A DNA stretch of 64,000 bases from Motilimonas pumila (GTDB lineage Bacteria; Pseudomonadota; Gammaproteobacteria; Enterobacterales; CBDFNC01). A program made the translations under genes and the position numbers. Below, piece by piece: positions 18,851 to 27,783 of this stretch. Position 1 is the stretch's first letter; each line of letters opens with the position of its first letter. Under the pieces are notes generated by a model. That model was not told the DNA's origin. It ran no database searches and was given only the letters and a program-made list of their open reading frames with translations. The DNA is taken from assembly GCF_003596335.1 (NCBI RefSeq), contig NZ_QZCH01000016.1, positions 1 to 64,000 on the forward strand, in the 5' to 3' direction.

Positions 18851-18866
18851 ATGCAACATGTTGCAT
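18851..18866. promoter_or_regulatory. Perfect 16-base palindrome upstream of the lipoprotein gene
   Basis: ATGCAACATGTTGCAT is its own reverse complement and lies about 54 bases before the ATG of the beta-helix lipoprotein gene. Size and position fit an operator for a dimeric regulator. The regulator is unknown. Confidence 0.45.
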
Positions 18867-18919
18867 TTTAAGGGGAAGGCAGTAGATTACCCCAATAGGA
18901 TAAATGAAGGGTGGTAAGG

Positions 18920-20797
18920 ATGAACAAAATTCAACAAGGGTTAACGGTTGCGAGCGTATGTTGGCTTGTGGCATGTGGCGGTGGCAGTGGTGATAGTCAT
19001 AATGCGTCAGAACCGGCTTCAAGCACCCCGCAACCCAGCTTACCAACCCCCTCAATCACGCCCTCATTATCACCTACAGAACCAGACGTATTAGCTGACG
19101 TAGCCTTGGTACCTTTGAATCACCCTTGGCTACTGCGGGCTGATTTACCACAAACCGCAAACCTAACAAGGTTTGATTGGTACATTCGACCGGATGGTGG
19201 CACTTTGGCGCAATGTAATGGCAAGGTTAACGCGCCTTATGGACCAGAAGCCAGTGGTGATTGTGCCATCAATCATCTGTTTGAAATATTACCGCCTGCG
19301 GGTAATCAGGCTGTATTACAAGGCGGTCAAAGTGTTTGGGTTGCCAAGGGCGAGTATGTCATGGGGCGAATTGCAGGGCGTTTTGATAGTTCGCGCTTTA
19401 GCGCCTGTGACAGCCATTGGCCTTGGGGGTGCAGCGCGCAAGCCGTGCCGAGCGGCACCGCAGCACAACCGACGCGCATTTATGGCGAAGGCTGGCAGCA
19501 AGGTTGTCAAGCACCGCCCAAGCTAATTGGGGTAGAGCGAAACAAACGGGTAATAAATTTAGCCCAAAGCCAGTACGTTGAAATTAACTGTTTTGAGTTA
19601 ACCGACAATGCTGCATGCGCAGATTTTCACCTTCATGGTTATCGCAGTCCTAGTCACCCGCAGCACGAGGTGTATCTTGCGAAGCAGCAAGCGTGCTATC
19701 GCAGCGACGATCCCGAGCCACAAGGAGGGTGGGCCAGTGCAGGTATCTATGGACCTGACTTACAACATGCCTTGTTAAAGCAACTGAATATTCATGGTTT
19801 TGCCAGTGCCGGCATTATTGCCCCTAGGGTAAAAGACGTAAAAGTGCAGCAAAGCCGATTGGTTGGCAATGGCAGTGTAGGCTGGGAAGGCGACAGCCAT
19901 GAAGGGGCCAGTAGTTCGGGTCTGATTTATTTTCAACAAACTGAAATTGCCTACAATGGCTGCGTAGAACAACTCGATGGACGCTATGATGGCTGCTGGG
20001 CGCAGGAATCTGGTGGTTATGGTGATGGTTTAGGGACCGGAGACACAGGCGGTAATTGGTTATTTGAACGGGTGAATATTTACGCGAATACTTCAGATGG
20101 CTTGGATTTACTGTATAACAACCAAGGCAATGTGGCTCTTTATGGCGTGCACGCTTACAACAATGCCGGTAACCAAATAAAAGTGGCAGGGGAAGACGTG
20201 TTAATCAGTAACTCCGTCATTGACGGTCAATGTGATTGGTTTAAGGGGCAAAGTTTGCTGGCCGAGGTTACCCATTGTCGAGCGTCAGGCGTCAGTATTT
20301 CGCTGTCTTTGGCTACCGATGCCGCCCGCGCGGTGTTAGTGAACAATTATATTACCGGCGTAGGGGATGGCTTAATTGGCGTCGGTGCGGGTCAAAAACG
20401 CAGTAAATTGACGAACGGCAATCAATTACAGTTAGTTAACAACCATTTTTACGGCCAAACAGAAGCGTTGCGTCCCAGTGATAACACGTTTTTTATCTAT
20501 TCATCATCTAACTCAAATAATGCGCTAAATTACGACATCGACTTCAATTTAATGGGCGGTGATCTGAAATTCAGTCACGGTTTCCCTTCTTGTCCTCACG
20601 GTGCGAGCGATGTCTGTGCAACAGCCGAATTAGTCTCTATTCACACTGGCGAACCGGCGAATTCAGCGTTTGTTGGCAAAGGCGCTGGCGAGTGGGTTGG
20701 CACCAGTCTGTTGTGGGATGAGGTGCCAGCTGTGGATATTGATGGGAAAATAAGAGAAGCGGGGCAAAGGGCAGATATTGGCCCCTACCAGTTTTAA
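18920..20797 (+). CDS. Right-handed beta-helix lipoprotein
   Basis: About 625 residues from ATG 18920; the frame opens with GTG at 18911, but ATG has GAAGG eight bases upstream and gives a standard signal. A lipobox (LVAC, followed by GGGSGDSH) marks a lipoprotein. A Ser/Pro/Thr linker (about 25-60) precedes a domain with repeated short strands (VINLAQSQYVEINCFEL, ALLKQLNIHGFASAGIIAP, VNIYANTSDGLDLLYNNQG, GVHAYNNAGNQIKV) typical of parallel right-handed beta-helix proteins, many of which bind or cleave polysaccharides. Catalytic residues cannot be assigned. It ends with DIGPYQF. A terminator hairpin follows. Confidence 0.78.
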   Translation: MNKIQQGLTVASVCWLVACGGGSGDSHNASEPASSTPQPSLPTPSITPSLSPTEPDVLADVALVPLNHPWLLRADLPQTANLTRFDWYIRPDGGTLAQCNGKVNAPYGPEASGDCAINHLFEILPPAGNQAVLQGGQSVWVAKGEYVMGRIAGRFDSSRFSACDSHWPWGCSAQAVPSGTAAQPTRIYGEGWQQGCQAPPKLIGVERNKRVINLAQSQYVEINCFELTDNAACADFHLHGYRSPSHPQHEVYLAKQQACYRSDDPEPQGGWASAGIYGPDLQHALLKQLNIHGFASAGIIAPRVKDVKVQQSRLVGNGSVGWEGDSHEGASSSGLIYFQQTEIAYNGCVEQLDGRYDGCWAQESGGYGDGLGTGDTGGNWLFERVNIYANTSDGLDLLYNNQGNVALYGVHAYNNAGNQIKVAGEDVLISNSVIDGQCDWFKGQSLLAEVTHCRASGVSISLSLATDAARAVLVNNYITGVGDGLIGVGAGQKRSKLTNGNQLQLVNNHFYGQTEALRPSDNTFFIYSSSNSNNALNYDIDFNLMGGDLKFSHGFPSCPHGASDVCATAELVSIHTGEPANSAFVGKGAGEWVGTSLLWDEVPAVDIDGKIREAGQRADIGPYQF

Positions 20798-20827
20798 CTG
20801 GGTGGCAAAGGCTGCTGCGTAGCAAGG

Positions 20828-20875
20828 TTTTGTTAACTTGGTCATGTTACTGTTAATGTTAACAAAATCTTTTTT
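20828..20875 (+). terminator. Intrinsic terminator after the beta-helix lipoprotein gene
   Basis: TTTTGTTAAC (20828-20837) pairs perfectly with GTTAACAAAA (20858-20867), followed by a TCTTTTTT tract. The loop is about 20 bases. Confidence 0.65.
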
Positions 20876-20934
20876 GACTGATATTTCCAAACCTGAACCC
20901 CGTGTTACACTCATACTATTGAGTGTTTATTTAA

Positions 20935-22107
20935 ATGGAATCAAGTATGGCCTCATCAGACCAGAAACAGAGCGATGCTGCTGAGCAAAAAGCAGAAAAT
21001 GCAGCGACCAGTGAAGACACAGCGCAAGCACCTGAAAAGGGCGAGAAGACGTCAAAGATCAAAAAGATTACTAATTACATTCTGTTGGTACTTGTGGCCT
21101 TTTTTATTTTCCATCTGGTCGCAGATCGCTTTATTCCATCAACTGACTTAGCTCGTGTACGCGGCTATGTGGTGCCGATTGCACCGCAAGTCTCAGCCGA
21201 CGTTATTGAGATAGTGGCTGAGCCAAATAAACCTTTAGTCGCCGGAGACACGCTGGTCCGCTTAGACCCGACCGATTTTGAAATCGCAGTGAAACAAGCG
21301 AAAGAGGCGGTGCAACAAGCAGAGCAGGGGGTGGGTGCGCAAACCGCAGCGGTTGTGTCGGCCGATGCCAAAGTCAGCCAGGCGGATGCCAATTTGCGTA
21401 ATGCTGAAGCGCAATATAAGCGCGTAATGTCGTTGGTAAAAAAAGGGGTGATGTCTGAGTCTGACAAAGACAAAGCCAACGCTGGTTTAGTCGGTGCTCG
21501 TGCCGGTCTTGCTAGCGCCAAAGCTGAATTAGCCAAAGCCAAAGAACAATTGGGCGAAGAAGGTGAAAACAACAGTCAATTACAATCGGCCATTTTGGCG
21601 TTGCAAAAAGCAGAACTGGATTTATCCCGTACATCGATTGTCGCACCTTCTCAAGGCGCGGTGTCGAACTTTAAATTAGACGTGGGCTATCGCGCCAATA
21701 TTGGTCAGCCGTTAATGACGTTCATTTCCAGTGAGCGAGTATGGATGGAAGCTTACTTTCGAGAAAACAGTTTAGGTAACCTGAAACCCGGTGACCAAGT
21801 GGATATTGCCTTAGACTTTGCTCCTGGTAAAGTGTTCTCCGGCACGATTTCTCACATTGACTACGGCATTGATTGGGGTCAAAACGAAGTGGCGGGTAAG
21901 TTGATGCAAGTATCGTCGCAAACGGGTTGGTTACGTGATACCCAGCGGTTCCCGGTCACCATAGTATTTGATAATGATGACTCTGTGGGTTACCGCCGCG
22001 TAGGGGGGCAAGCGGATGTGATGGCTTACAGCGAACAAGCTACTTTATTAAGGCCGATTGGTAAAATCTGGATCCACTTCTTAAGTTGGTTATCTTATGT
22101 CCGTTAA
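20935..22107 (+). CDS. HlyD/EmrA-type membrane fusion protein
   Basis: 390 residues. A charged cytoplasmic N-terminus (about 1-45) is followed by one membrane segment (NYILLVLVAFFIFHLVADRF), then a biotinyl-lipoyl-like half (VVPIAPQVSADVIEIVAEPN), a long Ala/Gln/Lys-rich coiled coil (about 115-225), the second lipoyl half (TSIVAPSQGAVSNFKLDVGY) and a beta-barrel region. These proteins bridge an inner-membrane pump to an outer-membrane channel. Translation could instead begin at the ATG four codons in (20947), which has GGA at suitable spacing. The stop overlaps the start of the DUF2955 gene, so the pair form one export unit. No TolC-like gene is in the window. Confidence 0.88.
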   Translation: MESSMASSDQKQSDAAEQKAENAATSEDTAQAPEKGEKTSKIKKITNYILLVLVAFFIFHLVADRFIPSTDLARVRGYVVPIAPQVSADVIEIVAEPNKPLVAGDTLVRLDPTDFEIAVKQAKEAVQQAEQGVGAQTAAVVSADAKVSQADANLRNAEAQYKRVMSLVKKGVMSESDKDKANAGLVGARAGLASAKAELAKAKEQLGEEGENNSQLQSAILALQKAELDLSRTSIVAPSQGAVSNFKLDVGYRANIGQPLMTFISSERVWMEAYFRENSLGNLKPGDQVDIALDFAPGKVFSGTISHIDYGIDWGQNEVAGKLMQVSSQTGWLRDTQRFPVTIVFDNDDSVGYRRVGGQADVMAYSEQATLLRPIGKIWIHFLSWLSYVR

Positions 22108-23134
22108 CGCGGTTGCCACTGAAGAGCAGATCCTGCGGCGCAGAATTTTACGCTTCACCATAGGCATGACGTTGGCTGTGGGGATCACTGCTCTTTTCAA
22201 TTGGCCATTGGCGTACGTTGCGCCGGTATTTTTGGCGAAATTTTTAATTGATCGCCAAGCGCCTACCGTACAAACCGTGTATGAATTGATCATATCCATG
22301 ATGGTCACGGTGGCAATCGCCTGGTTTACAACTGTAGGGTTAACTCAATACCCCAGCTTGTTAATGCCTCTTATTGCGGTGCTTATGGTGTGGTCTTACT
22401 ATTTGTTTACCGACCCTAAGTGGAACTTTTTTGCCACGATCATGTTGATGGCGTGTTTGCTAGTGCCTTACATGGCGATTATTGATCCTGGTGCAGGCAT
22501 GTTTGTGGGGGTTGGCTTAAGCGGTGCAGGGGTGGTCGCCGTGGTGCTGTTCACCTTATTGCATTTGTTTTACCCAGATCTGGCGCCGGTTCGAGACAGT
22601 CATGCACAAGCGATGCAAAGTAAATCAGAGCGCTTGTTTGAGTCGTGTAAAGCTTTACTGCTTTCATTCCCTGTGATTTGTTATTTTTACACGTTTGAGG
22701 TGTCTGGGGCAATATTGACGATGATTTTCATTGCCTTGTTATCCTTGCAAACAGCAGGCAAGAAAAGCGTAAAAATCAGCATGTTCATGCTGTTAACTAA
22801 TATAATTGGCGGCATTATTGCCATCCTCATTTATAACATCGTGACCTTTGTGCCTGTCATCGGTTTTTACCTTGGCATTATATTTTTGGTGTCCCTTGTC
22901 TTCTCCCAGAAGATGTACAGCATGCCTGAAAAGGCGCCAATATTTTCGACAATTTACAGCACCTTATTGGTGTTAGTAAGCTCGACGATGGCTTCTACCG
23001 GCAAAGACGTCGATACCAATTTTTATTTGCGTATTGCCCAAATTGGCTTAGCGTGTATCTACCTAATTATTGTGTCGTATTTTATTGATTCTCGTGATTG
23101 GAAAATTTTAAAACGGGCCTCGGCTAATGACTAA
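22097..23134 (+). CDS. DUF2955 inner-membrane protein, putative efflux component
   Basis: 345 residues with about ten hydrophobic segments in two groups, separated by a short soluble stretch around 175-195 (VRDSHAQAMQSKSERLF). It matches the DUF2955 pattern related to the FUSC/aromatic-acid exporter class, whose members pair with an HlyD-type protein as here. It overlaps the upstream gene by 11 bases and the downstream regulator gene by 8, so the three are co-translated. The substrate is unknown; aromatic or phenolic acids are typical for related pumps. Confidence 0.78.
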   Translation: MSVNAVATEEQILRRRILRFTIGMTLAVGITALFNWPLAYVAPVFLAKFLIDRQAPTVQTVYELIISMMVTVAIAWFTTVGLTQYPSLLMPLIAVLMVWSYYLFTDPKWNFFATIMLMACLLVPYMAIIDPGAGMFVGVGLSGAGVVAVVLFTLLHLFYPDLAPVRDSHAQAMQSKSERLFESCKALLLSFPVICYFYTFEVSGAILTMIFIALLSLQTAGKKSVKISMFMLLTNIIGGIIAILIYNIVTFVPVIGFYLGIIFLVSLVFSQKMYSMPEKAPIFSTIYSTLLVLVSSTMASTGKDVDTNFYLRIAQIGLACIYLIIVSYFIDSRDWKILKRASAND

Positions 23135-24143
23135 TGCAGTTAATCGCAGCCAGGATATTCCGTTATTTTTAACGGAATACACGGTGTCTTTTGTTCGCAT
23201 GCTACAAAAGATGGGAGAAGATATTTATCCTATCTTAGAGCAAGCGGGCCTGCCTCATAATTTGTTTGAAAACGAATACCAATACGTGCCAGAAGAGCCG
23301 GTGCAAAAGCTCTTAACTATCATGTCGCAAAAGATGAGCTCGCAATATTGCCAGATAATGCGTGAGCAATGTCGTACCGAATATGTGCCTAATTATTTGC
23401 GCCGCTTTTATGCTCAAAGCACTGTTGAGCAAGCGATTGAGCAATATATCTTGTATATTCAAGTCGACTCGCCGCAAGCAAAATTATCGCTTAAACATCT
23501 GGCGGGTAAACATTACTTTATTCGTGAGAAAACCAAGCAAAATCAAGCCTGGTTTGCAATTGCGGAACAGTTTGCGTTGATCTTTATGATTGAGCTAGTG
23601 CGAGGGCTGACCCATTCAGGTTGGATGCCTGAAGATGTCGGTTTGCAAACCGATGATTTGTCTGGGCTCAAAAGTGTATTGGATTTCAGTCAATCACGAG
23701 TTTTCACTGGCCGCTCGGCAACCGTTATTTCAATCCAGAAAGACGTTTTACAGATGCCTGCAAGAGTGGCAGTGCAGTGGCAACCTCAAAGCGAACGGCC
23801 TGCGCCTGTGAGTGGTTTTTTAGACACCTTTCGACTAGCTTTGTTGCCGTATCTGAGCTTAGGCAGAATGTCTATCAAAGAGGCTGCAGATCGTTTAGGC
23901 ATGAGTGCTAGAACCCTTCAAAGGCGGTTAAAACAAGAACAAGTGACCTATTCTGAGCTGGTGGATGAAATACTGCTAAATAACGCGTGTGCTATGATGC
24001 GTGATAAACACATATCGGTAACACGTATCTCTGCTGCTCTGGGTTATTCTGATGTAGCGCATTTTTCCCGCGCCTTTAAACGGTTAAAAGGAGTGTCACC
24101 GCGCGTATATCGGGCTAGGTTGCAGCATGAAAAAGAAGACTAG
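23127..24143 (+). CDS. AraC-family transcriptional regulator
   Basis: 338 residues. The N-terminal about 210 residues resemble the arabinose-binding-like ligand domain of OruR/ArgR-type AraC proteins. The C-terminal domain has two helix-turn-helix motifs: MSIKEAADRLGMSARTLQRR and VTRISAALGYSDVAHFSRAF, followed by KGVSPRVYR. It overlaps the DUF2955 gene by 8 bases and is the last gene of the efflux cassette, so it probably controls that cassette in response to a ligand. Confidence 0.9.
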   Translation: MTNAVNRSQDIPLFLTEYTVSFVRMLQKMGEDIYPILEQAGLPHNLFENEYQYVPEEPVQKLLTIMSQKMSSQYCQIMREQCRTEYVPNYLRRFYAQSTVEQAIEQYILYIQVDSPQAKLSLKHLAGKHYFIREKTKQNQAWFAIAEQFALIFMIELVRGLTHSGWMPEDVGLQTDDLSGLKSVLDFSQSRVFTGRSATVISIQKDVLQMPARVAVQWQPQSERPAPVSGFLDTFRLALLPYLSLGRMSIKEAADRLGMSARTLQRRLKQEQVTYSELVDEILLNNACAMMRDKHISVTRISAALGYSDVAHFSRAFKRLKGVSPRVYRARLQHEKED

Positions 24144-24192
24144 GTTAATCCCTGATAATAACTTGTAGAAGTGTGACAAATAACCCTCATAA

Positions 24193-24222
24193 AAAAAGCC
24201 TTGCTCATCAGCAAGGCTTTTT
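24193..24222. terminator. Bidirectional intrinsic terminator
   Basis: AAAAAGCCTTGCT pairs with AGCAAGGCTTTTT. The A tract before and the T tract after the hairpin let it stop both the rightward AraC transcript and the leftward chitinase transcript, which converge here. Confidence 0.9.
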
Positions 24223-24238
24223 GCTTTAACCTAATTGG

Positions 24239-26302
24239 TTATAGTTTTTTCCACACGCCCCACTGGCCAGACTCTGCAGGGTTTTTACCTTGCGTCCACC
24301 ACTGTGCTTCGTATGTTACACCGTTAACAACCACTTGGTCGCCACTGGTGTAGATAGAGTTAGCATTCCAAGTCGTGTTACCTGCATCAGGTGCTTGAGT
24401 TGGCGCTGGTGTTACCACAGGTGCAGGCTCAGCTGTGACAGGAGCTTGCGATGGTGGAAGAATTGCCGGTGCACCATTACAAGAAATCTCTTCCCAGAAC
24501 CAGTTAGTGGCTGTTGGAGATTCCCATACACCTGGGTTGTTTTTAGCAACAAAACATTTACCTAGGTGAGTCACTTTGTCACCGTTGGCAGCTTTAGTAG
24601 AGCCTGCTTGCCATTGGATGAAGTCACCTGAAACTGGCTCTTGGGTCGGTGCTAAAGTTGGCGCAACCGTTGGCGCTACTGTTGGCGCAACCGTTGGTGC
24701 TACTGTTGGTGCAACCGTTGGTGCTACTGTTGGTGCAACCGTTGGTGCTACTGTTGGTGCAACCGTTGGTGCAACAGTAGGCTGAGGCGCTGCCGTTGGT
24801 GCAACGGTTGGCTGCGGCGCAATAGTTGGTTCGATTGATACAACTGGCGTTGGTTCAACAGCACCAATCAACTGCCATGGGCCGCCTAGGCTTGGATTGT
24901 CGCCTTGAGTGTACCATTTAGCTAAGTAAGTGTTGCCTTCAAATACCACTTCTTCACCGCCACGGTAAACTTTGTTTACATCCCAGCCTGCGTTGCCACC
25001 ACCTGGCTCACCTGTTGGCATTGGCGTAGGTACTTCATTATCTGCAACCACGCGCACTTCAGGCCAGTTGGCGTGAGAGCCGTAGAAGTTGGTAACACAT
25101 TTTTCGTAATCGCCAGGAACTAGCGCAGAATATGCTGTTTGGAAACCAACTAGCTCACACTCAAAAGATTGACCTTCTGGACGATCAGAGTAGTACTTCC
25201 AGTTACCGTCCCAGTTGGTGTAAAGCACGTCCGTGGCACCGTTAAGGTTGATGCTGCCGTATGGCGTTTGCTGGTAACAAGTGTTCTTTTCGTCTGCTTC
25301 AACAGGGATCTGGTAATATTCAGCTAAACCTTCCCAGTAACGAATACGGTTAACGGGTTGTCCTTTGTTTTTGTTTTGCTCACCACACTCGATACCACCG
25401 TTGATCACGTTGATAGTGGTACCAAAACCGTAGCCAATACCTGCAGCAATTTCACGCTCAGACGGCACCCAAGTGCGGTCAATCACGTGCAACATAGCTG
25501 GCTTAGGCGCTTGTGGCGTCAAGAAGAACCAAATAGCCGAAGCCAAGTTCAACCATGAATCTGCCACAAGTCCTGGGTTGTCTAGCAACACGGTAGCATC
25601 GCCGTCAAACATGACTTCAGAGAATGCGCCATAGTTGAAATGGTAAGAAAGCTGCTTAGCACCACGACCGAAGTAACCTTGGCCAGGTGAACAAGGCCAA
25701 CGTTCGTTTTGCCAGTCGTTTTGTCCACAACCCGTAGTGTAACCTTCTTGTCCTTCAGCCCAGCCCATTTCACGAACGTGTACTAGGGCTTGTTGCCATT
25801 CTTCTAGACGTAGTGGGTTGTCTGATACGTTATCGATAGCAATGTGGCCACCGGTCTCTTGTGAGAAGTGTGCAAACGCGGTAACGATGGACTTCTTACA
25901 AATGAAATCTGAATCACGGCCGTCGGTGTACTCGCCACAAAAAGCAGGGAATTTACCAATGGCGCGAAGAAAGCGCGTGTACGTGTATTCTGGAGCAGCC
26001 ATTTGCGTGAGGAAGTCCCATTCTGACTGAGGGAATACTCGTTCAACGCGTTTCACGTTTTCGGGGTTACTGCTTAAGCCTGGTTCGATAGCTTCAACAA
26101 CGGTATTAGGACGTGTTTCTAACGCTTTGGCCCAAACATCGTACATAGGATCAAGTGTTTTGGCATCTTCAGCCCCTTGAATTTCGCCTTGCGCAACGAT
26201 GTAACCGGTTGGGTTGGTTGGATCTGGCTGTGGGTTCATTGCGTATGCGTTAGCTGCAATGCCACATCCTATCAGGGTAGATAGTAGTGTGCGTTTAAAC
26301 AT
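24239..26302 (-). CDS. Secreted GH19 chitinase with chitin-binding modules
   Basis: 687 residues. Signal peptide ([16 protein letters not shown]) cleaved near residue 21. The GH19 catalytic domain spans about 85-430: [11 protein letters not shown] with catalytic Glu149, a [10 protein letters not shown] region, and [16 protein letters not shown]. It hydrolyses chitin outside the cell. After it come CBM5/12-like modules: [20 protein letters not shown], a shorter [14 protein letters not shown] module, and [20 protein letters not shown] ending with VWKKL. The first two are joined by an APTV-repeat linker of about 60 residues. The gene stands alone between a shared terminator and a long upstream region, so it probably has its own regulation. 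Confidence 0.93.
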   Translation of the reverse strand: MFKRTLLSTLIGCGIAANAYAMNPQPDPTNPTGYIVAQGEIQGAEDAKTLDPMYDVWAKALETRPNTVVEAIEPGLSSNPENVKRVERVFPQSEWDFLTQMAAPEYTYTRFLRAIGKFPAFCGEYTDGRDSDFICKKSIVTAFAHFSQETGGHIAIDNVSDNPLRLEEWQQALVHVREMGWAEGQEGYTTGCGQNDWQNERWPCSPGQGYFGRGAKQLSYHFNYGAFSEVMFDGDATVLLDNPGLVADSWLNLASAIWFFLTPQAPKPAMLHVIDRTWVPSEREIAAGIGYGFGTTINVINGGIECGEQNKNKGQPVNRIRYWEGLAEYYQIPVEADEKNTCYQQTPYGSINLNGATDVLYTNWDGNWKYYSDRPEGQSFECELVGFQTAYSALVPGDYEKCVTNFYGSHANWPEVRVVADNEVPTPMPTGEPGGGNAGWDVNKVYRGGEEVVFEGNTYLAKWYTQGDNPSLGGPWQLIGAVEPTPVVSIEPTIAPQPTVAPTAAPQPTVAPTVAPTVAPTVAPTVAPTVAPTVAPTVAPTVAPTVAPTLAPTQEPVSGDFIQWQAGSTKAANGDKVTHLGKCFVAKNNPGVWESPTATNWFWEEISCNGAPAILPPSQAPVTAEPAPVVTPAPTQAPDAGNTTWNANSIYTSGDQVVVNGVTYEAQWWTQGKNPAESGQWGVWKKL
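24648..24779. repeat. 12-base tandem repeat encoding the APTV linker
   Basis: Eleven consecutive 12-base units. Most alternate between GGTGCAACCGTT and GGTGCTACTGTT, giving a 24-base higher-order period. On the coding strand each unit adds four residues (APTV or a close variant) to the chitinase linker. Units keep the reading frame, so copy-number change would alter linker length only. Confidence 0.95.
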
Positions 26303-27154
26303 GTGGGTAATTCCTTTTTATATACCAATTATGGTTTCCATGGTCGCGTATTGCTTTAGGGCAATGGCGCGATAATGCGCTATAGAGCAGTTTGTTTACC
26401 AAGGTACAAAAAGATAGGCCCGAAGAAAAAGGTACAAAAAGGAAGTCGATCTATTCCTTGTGCAGTCTTCATATCCATCCTTGGTTGAAATTCAGCCAAA
26501 CCTTCCTGGTTACGTGCTGTTTCACTCACTTTATCTATAAGTGCAACTATTAACTTTAATAGCCTTGAAAAAAGGGTGCAATAGCCATTTTTACTGATTT
26601 ATTTCGATTAAATAGATAATTGAAGTGTATATGACTGCTTTTGTCGTGTTATAAATTGATTATTTGCTATATTTCTTCTCTATTTTGATTTATATGGAAT
26701 TTAATGCTGTCACCTGGGGTAACGGGACTTTATATTTATGTTAGCTGCGTCAAGTTTTTATCTGTTTGAAATTTAAACGATGTCATAATTTTGCAATAAA
26801 TAGATATATCGCCTAATGCTAGTATCTTAATGGTTAATATAAAACCGTCTAATTGATTTTACTCTTTGCCTAAATATTATACTTAACTGGTTGTTTTTTA
26901 GTCACAATATGGAGTGTGATTGGGTAAATGACATCATGCTAAAGTGTGGGTTGCGGGCGCTAGATAGGCCGTGGAACTGTATTTTGTACTGTTTTTTATA
27001 TCAGTAATACCCAACGGCAAGAGACTTTTGCTCAGCCTGACAAAGCAGTTGTTGCCATCTATGCTTATGATCGCGGTTGTGTCATTGCAAATGAATACTG
27101 CGCATTTTGATCACGCCGTTTATCAATGTTAATTGCAAAACTATTGGGGGAAAT
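26303..27154. other. Long AT-rich intergenic region upstream of the chitinase gene
   Basis: About 850 bases without a credible gene. It must contain the leftward chitinase promoter. One short direct repeat, AAGGTACAAAAAG, occurs at 26401-26413 and 26429-26441, about 100 bases before the chitinase ATG, and could be a regulator site. No RNA gene was recognised. The DUF465 gene has GGGGGA before its ATG at the right end. Confidence 0.5.
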
Positions 27155-27400
27155 ATGTTAGGTGAAAGTCACGCGTTGGTAATTGATTTTCCGATGTTAA
27201 AAGATGAAATCATCGCACTGAACAACAGCGATGGCGGATTTAAAATTCAAGCAGAGGTTTATCATAAGCTTGATTTTGAAATCAGAGAGCTTGAGCTTAA
27301 AGGATCACCGGTGAATGATGACTACATGCATCAACTCAAGCAAAAACGTTCGCAGTTAAAAGATAACTTGTACCAAATCTTGCAACAGCACAAAAAATAA
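27155..27400 (+). CDS. DUF465 (YdcH-like) small protein
   Basis: 81 residues from ATG 27155, chosen because GGGGGA lies just upstream; the open frame reaches back to a TTG at 27107. Matches the small helical DUF465 family: HALVIDFPMLKDEIIALN at the start, a Y-H-x-L-D segment (EVYHKLDFEIRELELKG) and DDYMHQLKQKRSQLKD near the end. Predicted to be a short helical hairpin. Function in the family is not established. It stands alone. Confidence 0.8.
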   Translation: MLGESHALVIDFPMLKDEIIALNNSDGGFKIQAEVYHKLDFEIRELELKGSPVNDDYMHQLKQKRSQLKDNLYQILQQHKK

Positions 27401-27767
27401 GCCTACTTGGCAAAGCTTTTGCTTTGCCGCTGCGTTTGTGCTGTAAACAACAGCGATAAGCCTATTCAATAGTTAGTTCAACCGCGTTTTGTTTACGCTT
27501 TTAATCAAGGCATGCCTTCGAACCAAAGTACTGTTCTCGGTCACTATTGTTGACTAATGCCGCTCAGCCAATAACGTATCAAGGGAAATGAGCGAAGACG
27601 GTGCCGCAGCCGAGAGTTTGGCTTACCTTGTGTGAGAGCCTGGTCTGATGCAGGTAAATGTATTTGAGTCGAGTCAAGTTAGCTGAGTATTTCAGCACTA
27701 TCAGGTAAAACGGTTAGTGAAGGCACAAGCACTTAAAGCATGGGACTTGCCTCTTAGGCTTAATAGC
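27401..27767. other. Intergenic region with two hairpins at its edges
   Basis: A perfect hairpin GGCAAAGC-TTTT-GCTTTGCC lies at 27409-27428 just after the DUF465 gene, without a strong T tract. A second inverted repeat lies at 27750-27777. No gene is seen between them. Confidence 0.5.
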
Positions 27768-27777
27768 CTAAGAGGCA
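27750..27777 (-). terminator. Hairpin after the TAXI binding-protein gene
   Basis: GCCTCTTAGGC and GCCTAAGAGGC form a perfect 11-base stem with a TTAATA loop, a few bases after the leftward gene's stop codon. The absence of a U tract makes it a weak or Rho-assisted terminator, or an mRNA-stabilising 3' end. Confidence 0.55.
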
Positions 27778-27783
27778 TACTAC

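Noticed and set aside
21165-21572. A 135-codon leftward frame within the HlyD-type gene
   Set aside because: Antisense to the repetitive coiled coil; Ala/Ser/Thr-rich shadow.
24648-24779. Possible CRISPR array
   Set aside because: Units are contiguous without spacers and encode a protein linker.
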